From assembly GCA_032718475.1 (NCBI GenBank), contig JAUCBJ010007462.1:62001-126000 (forward strand): DNA of 64,000 nt, given 5' to 3'. The notes below the pieces were generated by a model. That model was not told the DNA's origin. It searched no databases and saw only the letters and a list, made by a program, of their open reading frames with translations. The position numbers were made by a program, and so were the translations under genes. How positions within the stretch are numbered: the stretch's first letter is position 1; the number at the start of each line of letters is the position of its first letter. This stretch comes from Nemertoderma westbladi (lineage: Eukaryota; Xenacoelomorpha; Nemertodermatida; Nemertodermatidae). Of the stretch, positions 9,468 through 19,030 are shown piece by piece.

Positions 9468-12035
9468 ATGGCGGGGAAACTGATCACAAAGAGAAAGGCG
9501 GAGTTAGGAGGAAAGGAGATACTGTTGGATTTCACCGAGAGACACCCGGAAGAGAAGACGAGGGGATACTATGAGCGATTGGAGAGAGGTCACGGAGCGC
9601 GAGCGCTACAAGACCATTTCAGGGAGGTGCACGAACAGCGGCTGGTCGGGACCTACGGGACGCCGTCGCTGGACAACGCGATCTTCGAGCATTTCCACTA
9701 CGTGGTGAAAGGAGATGAAGCGAAGTTCGGGATTCCGAAGTACGCAAGGGATCCACCGAGGAAGGATTGGAAGAGGTTCGTAGAGTCCGTCAGCAGGGGA
9801 GGATACATGGTCCTAGACGATGAGGGGACCGTGGAAGACGAGGAAGGTTCGAGGAGAGGATCGGCAGGGTCGGCCAGAACCATACTCCTACATTTGGCCG
9901 CGCCAAATGGGGATATATTCCTATTCGATCTAGGGACGTATGGAAAGAAGGACGGGCCGAAGTTGAACCGGTTGCCGAAGGCGGTGCAAACCCTAGTGAG
10001 AGAGAAGTCGACGACGAAAGTGGGATCGGCGATTTGCGACAATGCGGAGAGAATCATCGGTCCGGACACCCCCAACCTTCTGGATACACAGACGGTCTAC
10101 ATGGCTATGACAGCACCAGACGGGTTGGGACTAGTGGAGAACTCAGGGCATTGTGGGGCGGTGGCGATGGGCCAGCTAATGGGGCTCGTGTGTCACAAAC
10201 CAATGGACTGGGGTAAGTTCAGAGAGGAGTACGGAGCGGACCTGGCAAACTCGCTGAAGTGGGGAGCGAGGCCAGGGAAACAAGAGGTGTATCAATTCCG
10301 GAGAGGAGCGATAAAGGTATATCAGAAGCGATATATCCTACAGGAGGACTGGATAATGATGTGTTTGCTTAACCTATTCATGACCGTGGTTATCGAGAGG
10401 GAACCAACGGCATTCCTATTATCGGGATCACCCCTAAGCTACAGAAGAGCCTTCAAGACGGCTTTCGAGGGTCTGGTAGACCACCCGGGGCTGAAGGGCG
10501 AGTCGGTGTACTATAACAGCCGACATCTGGTAGACGGGGAGGTAGATACGCCGTATCAGAGATGGGAGCAGCTAGAGGCAGATAAACGAGAAGCGAAGCG
10601 ATTGGAAGAAATCGCTAGACAGGAGAGGAGAGAAGCAGAAGAAAGGGAGGAGGAAGCTAGGGCGCAGAGTTACGGCTTCGAGGAACAGGCGGCCTTAGAC
10701 GAACTTCGTTGGACATCGTCAGGGAGTTCGGGGGAGTCTCTAGGGCGAGAATTAGGGTGGACGGTGGGATCACCGAAACAGTCGACATTGGGATTGCAGA
10801 CGAAGCCCATACCAGCGGGCGCCGAGGGCGATCACCCGCTAAGGAGGCTAGGGGAGCTGGAAGGATGGAAAGTCATGGGCGAGAGCCAAGGCGGGAAGGG
10901 ACACAGTGGGTCCACCGGGATACTGGGGTTGGAGCCACTCCCAGAGGAGGACAAGGATGACGACGAGTTCGGAGAGATGCCGCCCATTGGGAGGATCGGC
11001 CACTCGGACACGGACTGGGTTGGCGGGAGGGTGGTGACGGCCAGTGGGGCGAGGGCCTTCTGGGATAGACCCGGCAAGCGGGCCTGGGTGCATGAGGAAC
11101 CGGCGATGGATTTCGCGGGGAGCACCATCAGGTTGGGCGAGCAACCGGGAACGGCACCACGGGTAGTATTCAGGGAGACGATGTCCGGGAGGGGCGAGGA
11201 GATAGACATGGATAGGGACGCTAACGTCCGGAAGTTCGCTTACCAGCGACTCCACAGACCGCGGAGATCGCTTGGGACGAAAGACGACATGGGGTGGGAG
11301 ACATTGGTGCTCAGCTGTGACTACTGTGGGAGACAGACCCACCAGGAAAGGAGCTGTTTGTACCGGTTCCAGAAAGGGACTAGTTGTCTCTACTGCCGCG
11401 AGTCGAGCCACAGGATGGGGGCGTGTCCACGGTTGCACAACCGGTGTTCGAAGTGCAACTTTCGGGGGCACTACGGACGCCAGTGCGACTGGATGGACGA
11501 CGAAGAGAAGTTTAGGATCTTTGAGGAGTGGGCCGACGTCGGGGCCATGACTCAGCAACGTATGAAGGCCCAGGAGTTCCGGTGGGGCTTCTTTAACATC
11601 AATCAGGAGGCCCACATGGAGATTATCAAACGGAGGCTTCCGTTTACCTACCAGGTAGTGGCGACGGCGGCATCGTATGCCGGGGTGATAAATACGCAGA
11701 GGTATTTGGACAGGTGGATGCCACAGAACAGAGGAGAGTTCAGGGATTTCTTGGCGGAGCATGTGCCGCAGGCGATGAAAGTGATCCTATGGGACGCCAC
11801 CAGGGGGAGACAACAGGGCCACTCGGAGGGGCCACCCGTGAAGCGATACCGGGAGCTAATAACACCGGCGCCCAAGGAGTCGACGACCGGGATTAGTAAA
11901 GAGGTGACGGCGAGGGTCAGGAGCCTGAAAGCAGACAAGACCAAAGGAGCGGCAGTGACCAGGAAACGACCAAGGGAGGAGGACGACAGAGTGAAAGAGT
12001 TGAGGTGGTTCCCAAAGGCAGGTGGAACGAACTAA
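9468..12035 (+). CDS. ORF-X1: large three-zinc-knuckle protein encoded 3' of integrase
   Basis: This intact 855-aa ORF sits downstream of integrase in a BEL/Pao element. I do not recognise the family. The start ATG at 9468 is chosen because the sister copy has ATG at the same point (MAEKL versus MAGKL); the open frame extends 32 codons further upstream without an ATG. Visible regions are a charged N-terminal domain (about 1-110), a middle domain (about 130-420) with recurring DDEG, LPK..KVGS and DTQT patterns, an Arg/Glu-rich predicted coiled coil (about 395-430), an acidic/Gly-rich linker, and three perfect CX2CX4HX4C knuckles (11,311-11,490). A conserved block (FEEWADVGAM...EFRWGFFNI) and a basic tail follow. 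There is no signal peptide or membrane segment, so it is not an envelope protein. A nucleic-acid-binding role is inferred from the knuckles. Confidence 0.85.
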   Translation: MAGKLITKRKAELGGKEILLDFTERHPEEKTRGYYERLERGHGARALQDHFREVHEQRLVGTYGTPSLDNAIFEHFHYVVKGDEAKFGIPKYARDPPRKDWKRFVESVSRGGYMVLDDEGTVEDEEGSRRGSAGSARTILLHLAAPNGDIFLFDLGTYGKKDGPKLNRLPKAVQTLVREKSTTKVGSAICDNAERIIGPDTPNLLDTQTVYMAMTAPDGLGLVENSGHCGAVAMGQLMGLVCHKPMDWGKFREEYGADLANSLKWGARPGKQEVYQFRRGAIKVYQKRYILQEDWIMMCLLNLFMTVVIEREPTAFLLSGSPLSYRRAFKTAFEGLVDHPGLKGESVYYNSRHLVDGEVDTPYQRWEQLEADKREAKRLEEIARQERREAEEREEEARAQSYGFEEQAALDELRWTSSGSSGESLGRELGWTVGSPKQSTLGLQTKPIPAGAEGDHPLRRLGELEGWKVMGESQGGKGHSGSTGILGLEPLPEEDKDDDEFGEMPPIGRIGHSDTDWVGGRVVTASGARAFWDRPGKRAWVHEEPAMDFAGSTIRLGEQPGTAPRVVFRETMSGRGEEIDMDRDANVRKFAYQRLHRPRRSLGTKDDMGWETLVLSCDYCGRQTHQERSCLYRFQKGTSCLYCRESSHRMGACPRLHNRCSKCNFRGHYGRQCDWMDDEEKFRIFEEWADVGAMTQQRMKAQEFRWGFFNINQEAHMEIIKRRLPFTYQVVATAASYAGVINTQRYLDRWMPQNRGEFRDFLAEHVPQAMKVILWDATRGRQQGHSEGPPVKRYRELITPAPKESTTGISKEVTARVRSLKADKTKGAAVTRKRPREEDDRVKELRWFPKAGGTN

Positions 12036-12665
12036 GACTTCGATGTGGTATGCCTGGAAGGCACCACGTGAGACGTGCGAACTCCTAAGTACAAATTCAA
12101 ATAATCTAAAATAATTGAAGAGTGAAATTAGTATGTACGTACATAGCAATCATTATTAGTTTAGTAAACAAATGTAATCAAAGTAAGTACTATAGTCATA
12201 CAACCTTTTTTTCCAATTAGCTACTGGGACTGGGGATCGATAGACTATGATACTATGAACGAGACATTGGACGACATCACACTTCTTGAGTGCGACTGCA
12301 CGGGAGGGGGGTGAGACTCGTCGGGAGTGAGTGGGTGAGATAGGGGTTGAGTAACAGTGCGGAGAGAGTGCGGGTGCAATTCAAGTGTGGGGGGGGAGAA
12401 GCAAGAGTCAGAGTGAGGGACGAGGAAGTCCGAGAGTATGGAGGAATTAGGGTGAAAGTGGAGCGGAGTTAGTGGTGAAAGTGTTGGGGAAACAAAAGTC
12501 GTGTGAGAGGAGCGCACGATCGGCCCAACACGGGATGCCAGGTAAACATGGTAGCGATATCATACCCATAGGGAGCGGCATGGAAAGCCGGCTCCGAGAA
12601 AATAGTTCCACCCCACACCCGATAGTAGATCGGGATCCAGCGGAATTGTAGCACACTAGAGGTGG
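12036..12665 (+). other. 3' untranslated region of element 1 with stem-loop
   Basis: This non-coding stretch runs between ORF-X1 and the 3' LTR. It has a counterpart in element 2 (23,935-24,640 on the opposite strand). It contains the hyphenated palindrome CCCGAT-AGTAG-ATCGGG at 12,618-12,634, also present in element 2. Several purine-rich runs occur at 12,300-12,470. Confidence 0.65.
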
Positions 12666-12694
12666 ATGCTATCTTCTCACCGGGAAGATAGCAT
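12666..12694 (+). promoter_or_regulatory. Stem-loop immediately upstream of the polypurine tract
   Basis: ATGCTATCTTC and its exact complement GAAGATAGCAT form an 11-bp stem around the 7-base loop TCACCGG. It ends directly at the purine tract and 3' LTR. The sister element keeps the hairpin (23,906-23,934). It may position plus-strand priming or 3' RNA processing; that is inference. Confidence 0.7.
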
Positions 12695-12703
12695 GGGGGG
12701 GAG
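12695..12703 (+). promoter_or_regulatory. Polypurine tract of element 1
   Basis: GGGGGGGAG abuts the TGTTAG start of the LTR. This is the expected site and composition of the plus-strand primer of an LTR retrotransposon. Confidence 0.8.
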
Positions 12704-13271
12704 TGTTAGCGTATTCAATTCCGCTAACCAGGCCCACACAAAGTTGGCTTTAAGCAATATTGGGAGCACGAGGTTGATTACCAATCAACCTCGTGTCACC
12801 CCAATAAACGGGGCGACAAACCCCAAAGGGAACACACAGTGGGGGTCAGAGGTTACTCCTCCGGGAGGGAGAGAGTGATAGCAGCAGGGGGAAACACTCC
12901 CAGGGAGATGGGAGGCGAGAAGTGAGTTATTAGCCAATGGGGGGAAGGCATCCACTGAGTAATGTAACACGGCCAACCTGTGCAATATATTATCAGTTGT
13001 TGTGCCAATTTCATTCACTTTAGTAAGTCAGTTAGTTAGGGCAGTACCGGAACTCTAATCACCATCTCCGTCTACTGTGAGCAATATTCAGCCATTTTAC
13101 CGGTACACTTTAATAATCACTTTAACTGTGCTATATCTTATCCGATTATATCATACCCTTATGTTTATAAACATCGATCAATCAACAATCCAGAACTCTT
13201 TTCACACACACACACGGCGGGGACGCGTAGATTAGACACCGGATAAATCGGGATTTTCGGATCCCGTCACA
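12704..13271 (+). repeat. 3' LTR of BEL/Pao element 1
   Basis: The 568-bp LTR begins TGTTAG and ends GTCACA. Both ends were set by alignment with the LTR of element 2 (23,302-23,896, - strand), which ends CTGTCACA. It contains the stem-loop at 12,769-12,793, a CA-dinucleotide run near 13,205-13,214 and AT-rich sequence near 13,125-13,175 that could hold promoter elements. The following five bases (TAAAG) would be the target duplication, but the 5' side is outside the window. Confidence 0.8.
12769..12793 (+). promoter_or_regulatory. Covarying hairpin inside the LTR (element 1)
   Basis: CGAGGTTGATT-ACC-AATCAACCTCG is an 11-bp perfect stem. At the same place element 2 has CGAGGTTAAT paired with ATTAACCTCG (23,800-23,824). 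One G-C pair has become A-T on both sides, a compensatory change that supports selection on a folded RNA. Confidence 0.7.
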
Positions 13272-13311
13272 TAAAGTAAAGATTGCGTCGGACCAAGTTG
13301 GATCGCTTTAC

Positions 13312-13730
13312 AACAATTGTATGTTATTGTAGTAAATACATAATTGTATGCTTTTGTAGTAAACACAATTGTATATTATTGTAGTAAACACATAATTGTA
13401 TACCTTTGTAGTAATCACAATTTTAATTTATTGTAGTAAACACATAATAGTATGCTTTTGTAGTAAACACAATTTTAAGTTATTGTAGTAAACACATAAT
13501 TGTATACCTTTGTAGTAAACACAATTTTAAGTTATTGTAGTAAACACATAATTGTATGCTTTTGTAGTAAACACAATTTTAAGTTATTGTAGTAAACACA
13601 TAATTGTATGCTTTAGTAGTAAACACAATTTTAAGTTATTGTAGTAAACACATAATTGTATGCTTTTGTAGAAACACCATTTTACGTTATTGTAGTAAAA
13701 CAATTGTATGTTATTGTAGTAAACAATAAT
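13312..13730 (+). repeat. ~52-bp minisatellite upstream of EGF exon 1
   Basis: Tandem units of about 52 bp are built from two related half-units: GTAGTAAACACATAATTGTA plus TGCTTTT, and GTAGTAAACACAATTTTAAG plus TTATT. The array ends a few bases before the splice acceptor of the EGF exon. The same array, about twice as long, precedes the second exon copy at 62.9-63.8 kb. Confidence 0.92.
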
Positions 13731-13738
13731 TGTTTTAG

Positions 13739-13861
13739 ATGTTGACGAGTGCTCCTCCACTGCCAACGAATGTGACATCAACACAGATTGCAGCAACACT
13801 GAGGGCTCTTACCATTGCAAGTGTAAAGGGGGTTTCACAGGCGATGGTAAATCATGCGAAG
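13739..13861 (+). CDS. Calcium-binding EGF-like domain exon, copy 1 (host gene)
   Basis: This 123-base exon encodes one EGF-like domain. It starts after the acceptor TGTTTTAG (AG at 13,737-13,738) and ends at the donor G|GTTGGC, giving phase 1-1 boundaries typical of shuffled EGF exons. Six cysteines are in the EGF order. The DVDEC start and [10 protein letters not shown] (C-x-N-x4-Y-x-C) match the calcium-binding and Asx-hydroxylation signature. Such domains form rods in secreted or cell-surface proteins. Neighbouring exons are not in the window, so the parent gene cannot be named. Copy 2 at 63,828 differs at three bases, two of them amino-acid changes. Confidence 0.9.
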
Positions 13862-15098
13862 GTTGGCGATTAACATAAATGAGTAAACAAAGATCAAAAA
13901 TTGCCACCCCATCCACAGAACTCAAAATCATCAAAACCGCCCCCAAATTTTCTTAGACAGGCACCATTTCCATTCCCCTTTGTATGTCACTAAAGGTATA
14001 TTATTGAATGGCCTGAGAAGATCGAGATTCCATTGAAACGAGTAATGTGGAATGTTACATGGAAATGTCTTTAATAATTTATTCTATTAGCATGATACTT
14101 TAGGGGGGGTATACACCATTTTTGTCAAAAATATGTCGAATTTCTTTTATGATTTTTTTTCTAATGATTCTTTTATGATTGAATGGTGTTTCAAAATCTG
14201 AAAACTGATATTTAATAGCTCTTTTAGTTTTCAAATTATAACAATTTCCATTTAGGGATTCCTATTGAAATTACTATTACTATGTATAATGAAAGGTCGA
14301 TTATCTCCAAATATTTTTTTTATGAAATTGTCAACTTCAAAACCCTACTACCTCTACAATTTTTGAGCAATTAGTCTGAAACTTTCTGTGGGTGTCTACA
14401 TAGCCACCCTGCATAAAAGCATCAGACAACTTTTCCAAATTTTTCGTTAATAAAATTTAATACTATTTATAACAAATAACAAATTTGCATAAATTACCTA
14501 TTTAAATAACTTGCGATATTTGCAAAGCTAGCCTTTTAAGTTTTAGCAATGGTGTGGACCAAGTATGTTGTAAGTACTTAACATATCTTTAAGTGCAATT
14601 ACGTAGTTCTACTAAGTATAGCAAGTTTAATGCATATACTTTGAAAGCTTAGAAAGTTTCTAGCAAGGGCTTTGAATGTATTTATATGTACAACTACTTA
14701 GCTTCAGAGGGTATAACAAGTTTTAAAGAGGCACTTTTAAAGATTTTATTATAAGAAGGGATCTAGGGGTCTTAACAGCTTGCCTGCTTGTCTTAACTGC
14801 TATACAGCTTGCCAACACATTGTTACTTTTAAAGATTAGTACGTCTCAACCATGTAATTTGAAAATATAAAATTGTATTGACTTCGGAATATAATGTGGT
14901 GACTGTACGGGTGTTATATTCTTCCAATTTGTAATGAAACATCAAGATGAATCTAATTTTTGTTTAAGGTCATTGTTTAGGTGCCGTACTTTAATGTAAG
15001 TGAAATACTCAAATATTGTCATACGTTTTATTATATTCTTGTTATTTTAATATATCAAAAGACCATAAAATTAATGGTCTTTATTTGTATTTGAGACA
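13862..15098. other. AT-rich intron-like sequence, no gene seen
   Basis: There are no reading frames, repeats or RNA genes I can support. The first 50 bases after the exon are nearly identical to those following exon copy 2. The rest is AT-rich unique sequence, with a small inverted repeat (GACCAT ... ATGGTC) at 15,061-15,079. Confidence 0.7.
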
Positions 15099-15121
15099 GG
15101 GGGGGGGGGGGGGGGGGGGGG
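15099..15121. repeat. Poly-G tract (23 G)
   Basis: A homopolymer G run abuts a change from AT-rich to more balanced sequence. The exact length is likely unstable and uncertain in assembly. Confidence 0.8.
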
Positions 15122-15482
15122 CTAGACGCAAAACCCGCCTTGGCGAATTAATATCCCGCACCAATGTTAAATTCTCAATTTAGGGAAAGGACCAGGTTAC
15201 AGTGGAACGTTATTTTAACCAAAACAATATGTTGCCGTTATTCCCGACACCATGGGGAAAACGCCGATGCTGGAGGCGGAATTTTCAGACCACAGGATTC
15301 CGGCCAGTCACCGGATATTGGGAGTGGAGAAGGAGTCCTATCTGAGATGCAAGATTGCAGTCGAGAAAAAGTTGCATTGGTTGGAAATAATCTTTAATGT
15401 AACTAAACTCTGAATGAATCCTGTCTGAACCCTGATTGAGAATAATTTGGGCTTTCCCACATCAATATACCAAATATTCACA

Positions 15483-15506
15483 CATGACCTACTATAGTAG
15501 GTCATG
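15483..15506. repeat. Perfect 24-bp palindrome
   Basis: CATGACCTACTA is followed directly by its reverse complement with no spacer. It lies in otherwise featureless sequence. Confidence 0.85.
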
Positions 15507-15649
15507 ATTCACAATAATACACGAACATATAAATTCCTACAGTACATTAATTAATTACCCACTGTTCGCTTTAGATTTTAACCTAACTAATGTTCCCCAT
15601 TTTCCCTCGGTCCTAGTCCCGGTACCGTAGTGTCGGCGTCGGTCGACTC

Positions 15650-16150
15650 TGTTGCGTGTCCGTCCCACCCTTCCCGAACCCCGAAGGGATCGGTCATCAG
15701 GAAAGCGGTACGGCTTGGCTAAGGGTCGGTCAAGTCGGTAGACCCGGTTGCGTGTCCGTCCCACCCTTCCCGAACCCCGAAGGGATCGGTCATCAGGAAT
15801 GCGGTATGGCTTGGCTAGGGGTCTGTCAGCCCGTTGTGAGTCCCAACTGTCGGTAGCTTTCCAAGTCCTTTTCAGGCTCGTAGTAACGCCGGTCGTGGAA
15901 CCCACTCCAGGAAGGCAGTCCTCGTCGAACCCTTCCTCCGTCTAGTCGGTCGATCCATCGCAAGTCCCCGGTGCAGTCAGCAGGCTTTCCGAGTCCCTTT
16001 CAGGCTCGTAATGACTGCCGGTGACCAGGGACCGCTAAGGATCTGTCTGTCAGTTCCCGTCGCAAATCCATGATGCAATCAGCAGACTTTCCGAGTCCCT
16101 TTCAGGCTCGTAATATCTGCTGTTGGCCAGGAACTGCTAAGTGCAGTCCT
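15650..16150. repeat. GC-rich block of two tandem repeat types
   Basis: A roughly 96-bp unit (beginning GTGTCCGTCCCACCCTTCCC) occurs twice at 15,656-15,830. A second unit of about 110-125 bp, containing CCCTTTCAGGCTCGTAAT, occurs three times (near 15,865, 15,990 and 16,098). The composition differs sharply from both flanks. Short ORFs here are by-products of the repeats. An inverted repeat TAGGCCTAGC/GCTAGGCCTA follows at 16,157-16,193. Confidence 0.8.
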
Positions 16151-16371
16151 TGTCCCTAGGCCTAGCGAGTTACCAAAACGTTGGCTAGGCCTAATAGTAT
16201 CAGGTAAACCTGAGTACTGCTTGATTTTGCCTCCCGCCCTTGGCCCTTAAATATCTGATATGAGTCCCGTGCCCCGTAAGTCGCCCCAATATTCGCCCAC
16301 AAATCGCCCCCAGTCCATTGAATATACCCAAATTCCATGTTCCCGCACCCAGTACTGATATTGGAATATTC

Positions 16372-16507
16372 TGTGACTTGAGTTGTGTCAAAGGTTATAA
16401 GGCATGGCCTAATATATATTCTGTGTGTGATATATTGGTGGAGGGGAGGTTGTCCGTACCGGTACGGTTATTCGGTCTTTTGTGTGTGGTTTGTATTCGG
16501 TCATATT
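16372..16507 (+). repeat. Truncated 5' LTR of the Copia element
   Basis: The first 136 bases match 20,943-21,078 with only a couple of differences. The near identity of the two LTRs suggests a fairly recent Copia insertion. The match breaks off after CATATT, where LINE sequence begins. Confidence 0.88.
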
Positions 16508-19030
16508 CGTTATTTGAAATTTGAATGTTTTTTAAACTCTTTAGATTCTTTATTAGCAAATTTGTCAAATAAAAAACTTGATGTAATTTTAACAGGAGAT
16601 CTAAATGTGAACTTATTGAAAAATACTTGCCAAGCACGTGAATATACAAATTTATTAAATTCCTTCGGTTTTCTCCAGTTAATAACAACGGCTACTAGAA
16701 GAGTTGAAGGCTCAGACGATTCATTAATTGATCACATTATAACAAACATAACAACTTCTTTTACAACCGCAGGCACAATCTTAGCGCAAATTGGTACATC
16801 GGACCACTTACCTTGCTTTTCAATTTTTAGAAACTGTTCTTGCCATTTTTCAGACCCAACACACAATACCATTTTTGATTACTCAAATTTTAAGGCCGAT
16901 AAATTCATAAAAGATATTAAACTGGAAAGCTCTTGGTCTTACAAATCCAGTTTAATACCAGATAATGAAAAATTTAATAAATTTTATGAAAATCTAGAAA
17001 ACATTTGTTCGAATCATGTAACCAAAAAAAAAATAAGTCAACGCAATTCCCCCAAAAAACCCTGGATAACCACCTCTTTAATAAAATGCTCCCGCAAGAA
17101 GAATACATTATTCCGAAAATATTTAAAAAATCCCACAACAGAAAACTTAAATAAATTTAAAACATATCGTAATAAATTAACTTCATGCCTGAAAATTGCA
17201 GAGAAAAATTATTATACGAACAAATTCACATTAAATTCAAACAACACTAGAAAAACCTGGCTCATAATAAACTCAGCTTTAAATAGACAAAAAAAATTAA
17301 ACATTCCAAAGAAAATAACTGTTAAAGAAGGGGATAAAATTGAAACATTTACAGATAAATTAAAAATTGCTAACATTCTTAACACCCATTTCGCTAATAT
17401 TGGTCCAGAGTTGGCAAGCTCAATTCCCACATCAAACCGCTCTCCAACACGGAATATTAAGTTTAATAGCTCCAGTTCGTTCTCATTAGTTGAGACATCG
17501 CCGGTGGAAGTTGATTATGAACTCTTGCATTTAAATCCAAAATCAGGAACCAATGACACATTTCCAACTAAACTTCTTATACTGGCTGCTAAACCTCTGT
17601 CATTTCTCCTAGCTCCTCTTATAAATCTATCAATTCAACGAGGTTTCTTCCCCGACTCTCTAAAAATTGCTAAAATTATTCCATCTTTTAAAGGGGGGGA
17701 CCCCACCGACCCAAATAATTACCGTCCTATTTCACTTTTACCAGTTCTTAGCAAAATATTTGAAAAAATAATAAATAACCAACTTCAGTCTTTTATATTA
17801 AAGTTTGGAATTTTGACTAGTTCACAATACGGTTTTCGACCTAAGACAACAACTTCCGATGCTCTACTCTCAGTAATAAATCATATTCAAAATGTTCTAG
17901 AACACAAACACACAACCAGTGCTATCTTTATTGATTTAAAAAAAGCATATGATACTTTAGATCACAAAATTCTTAAAAATAAATTACTCAACTATGGCAT
18001 AAAAGGAAAACCCCATGACCTAATTTCAAACTTTTTATCAAACAGATTTCAATACGTTTCCATAGATGATTGCAATTCAATAAATTTACCACTGGCTTGT
18101 GGGGTTCCCCAGGGTAGTATAATGTCACCAAACTTATTCCTACTTTACATCAACGATCTACCCAATGCAACAAATCTTAACTGTACCCTTTTTGCAGATG
18201 ATACTACCCTTTATACATCAAATAATAATATTAATGTTTTAATTGAAGCCACAAACTGTGAACTAGCTAAAATTTCGAATTGGTTAATCGACAATAAATT
18301 ATCTTTAAATCTATCAAAAACTGAATACGAATTGTTTTCATATACTTTAAAAGACTTTACAAATACGCCAATAGTACATATTAACACCAATAAAATAAAA
18401 CAAGTACATGCAACTAAATTTTTAGGGGTGTGGGTGGATAATAAATTAAACTGGAGAAGTCACATTCAATACATAACTAAAAAAATTTCAAAATTTTCTG
18501 GTATATTTTTCAAACTGAGGCATATTATATTCCCATTAAATATCTTAAGATTACTTTATTTTTCTTTAATTCACCCATACTTAATTTACGGAATCATACT
18601 TTGGGGGGGAACTTATGAAAGCATTATTAAACCACTCAGAATAAAAATCAATAAATTATTACGATGTATTACCTTCAGCCACCATCGTTCATCGGCAAAT
18701 CCCATTTACAAATCATTAAATATCCTTCCCTTAGATTTGCTTTATAAGTACGAAATAGGTAGGTTTGTATACAGATGTAACAACAATTTAGCCCCTACAA
18801 ATATCTCAAAGCTATTTTTCAATAAAATTAAAGACTGCCATAATTATAATACAAGATCAGCCACCCAAGGGAATATTCAACTTCCACTAGTACGTCTCAG
18901 TTTAACTCAACGCTCTCTTAGTTATCTTGGTCCGTCTATTTGGAACGAGATCCCGGTGATGATTAGGAAAAAAAAAACAATAGCAATGTTTTCAAAAAAC
19001 CTGAAAAAGCACCTCCTACAGCACCTATAA
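16508..19030 (+). pseudogene. LINE C1 ORF2: endonuclease C-terminal part plus reverse transcriptase
   Basis: About 840 codons are open without a stop. The APE-type endonuclease is present only from ILTGDLNVNLLK on, including IDHIITN and the SDH motif (GTSDHLPCF). The RT follows: NYRPISLLPVLSKIFEK, FRPKTTTSDAL, IFIDLKKAYDTLDH, GVPQGSIMSPNLFLLYINDLP, LFADDTTLY, LSLNLSKTEY and FLGVWVDNKLNW. The C-terminal block includes NTRSATQGNIQLP and LGPSIWNEIP. The open frame continues upstream to 16,385 only by running through Copia LTR sequence, so no genuine start exists. The RT domain looks intact, yet the lost 5' end should make it immobile. Confidence 0.88.

Larger units (their letters stand above)
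1..13271 (+). mobile_element. BEL/Pao LTR retrotransposon, element 1 (5' end outside window, 3' LTR present)
   Basis: The order on this strand is gag, aspartic protease, remnant RT, RNase H, integrase, a repeat-rich spacer, a large extra ORF, a purine tract and a 3' LTR. The Pao-type gag block, the DSG protease motif, the zinc-binding H-H-C-C plus D-D-E integrase and an LTR beginning TGTTAG identify the BEL/Pao group. The element is not functional: pol lacks the RT core, gag carries indels, and a LINE sits between two copies of the gag-protease region. Its 5' LTR and primer-binding site lie outside the window. A sister copy is on the opposite strand at 23.3-33.3 kb. The long size (over 11 kb without the LINE) comes mainly from the spacer and the extra ORF. 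Confidence 0.9.

Noticed and set aside
9468-12035. ORF-X as a retroviral-type envelope gene
   Set aside because: There is no signal peptide, transmembrane segment or fusion-type hydrophobic stretch, and three zinc knuckles indicate nucleic-acid binding inside the cell.
13312-13730. CRISPR-like array of regular repeats
   Set aside because: The units are tandem with no unique spacers and occur beside a metazoan exon; this is a minisatellite.
15555-15905. A 116-codon minus-strand ORF and overlapping plus-strand ORFs
   Set aside because: All are generated by the GC-rich 96-bp tandem repeat; the peptides simply repeat themselves.
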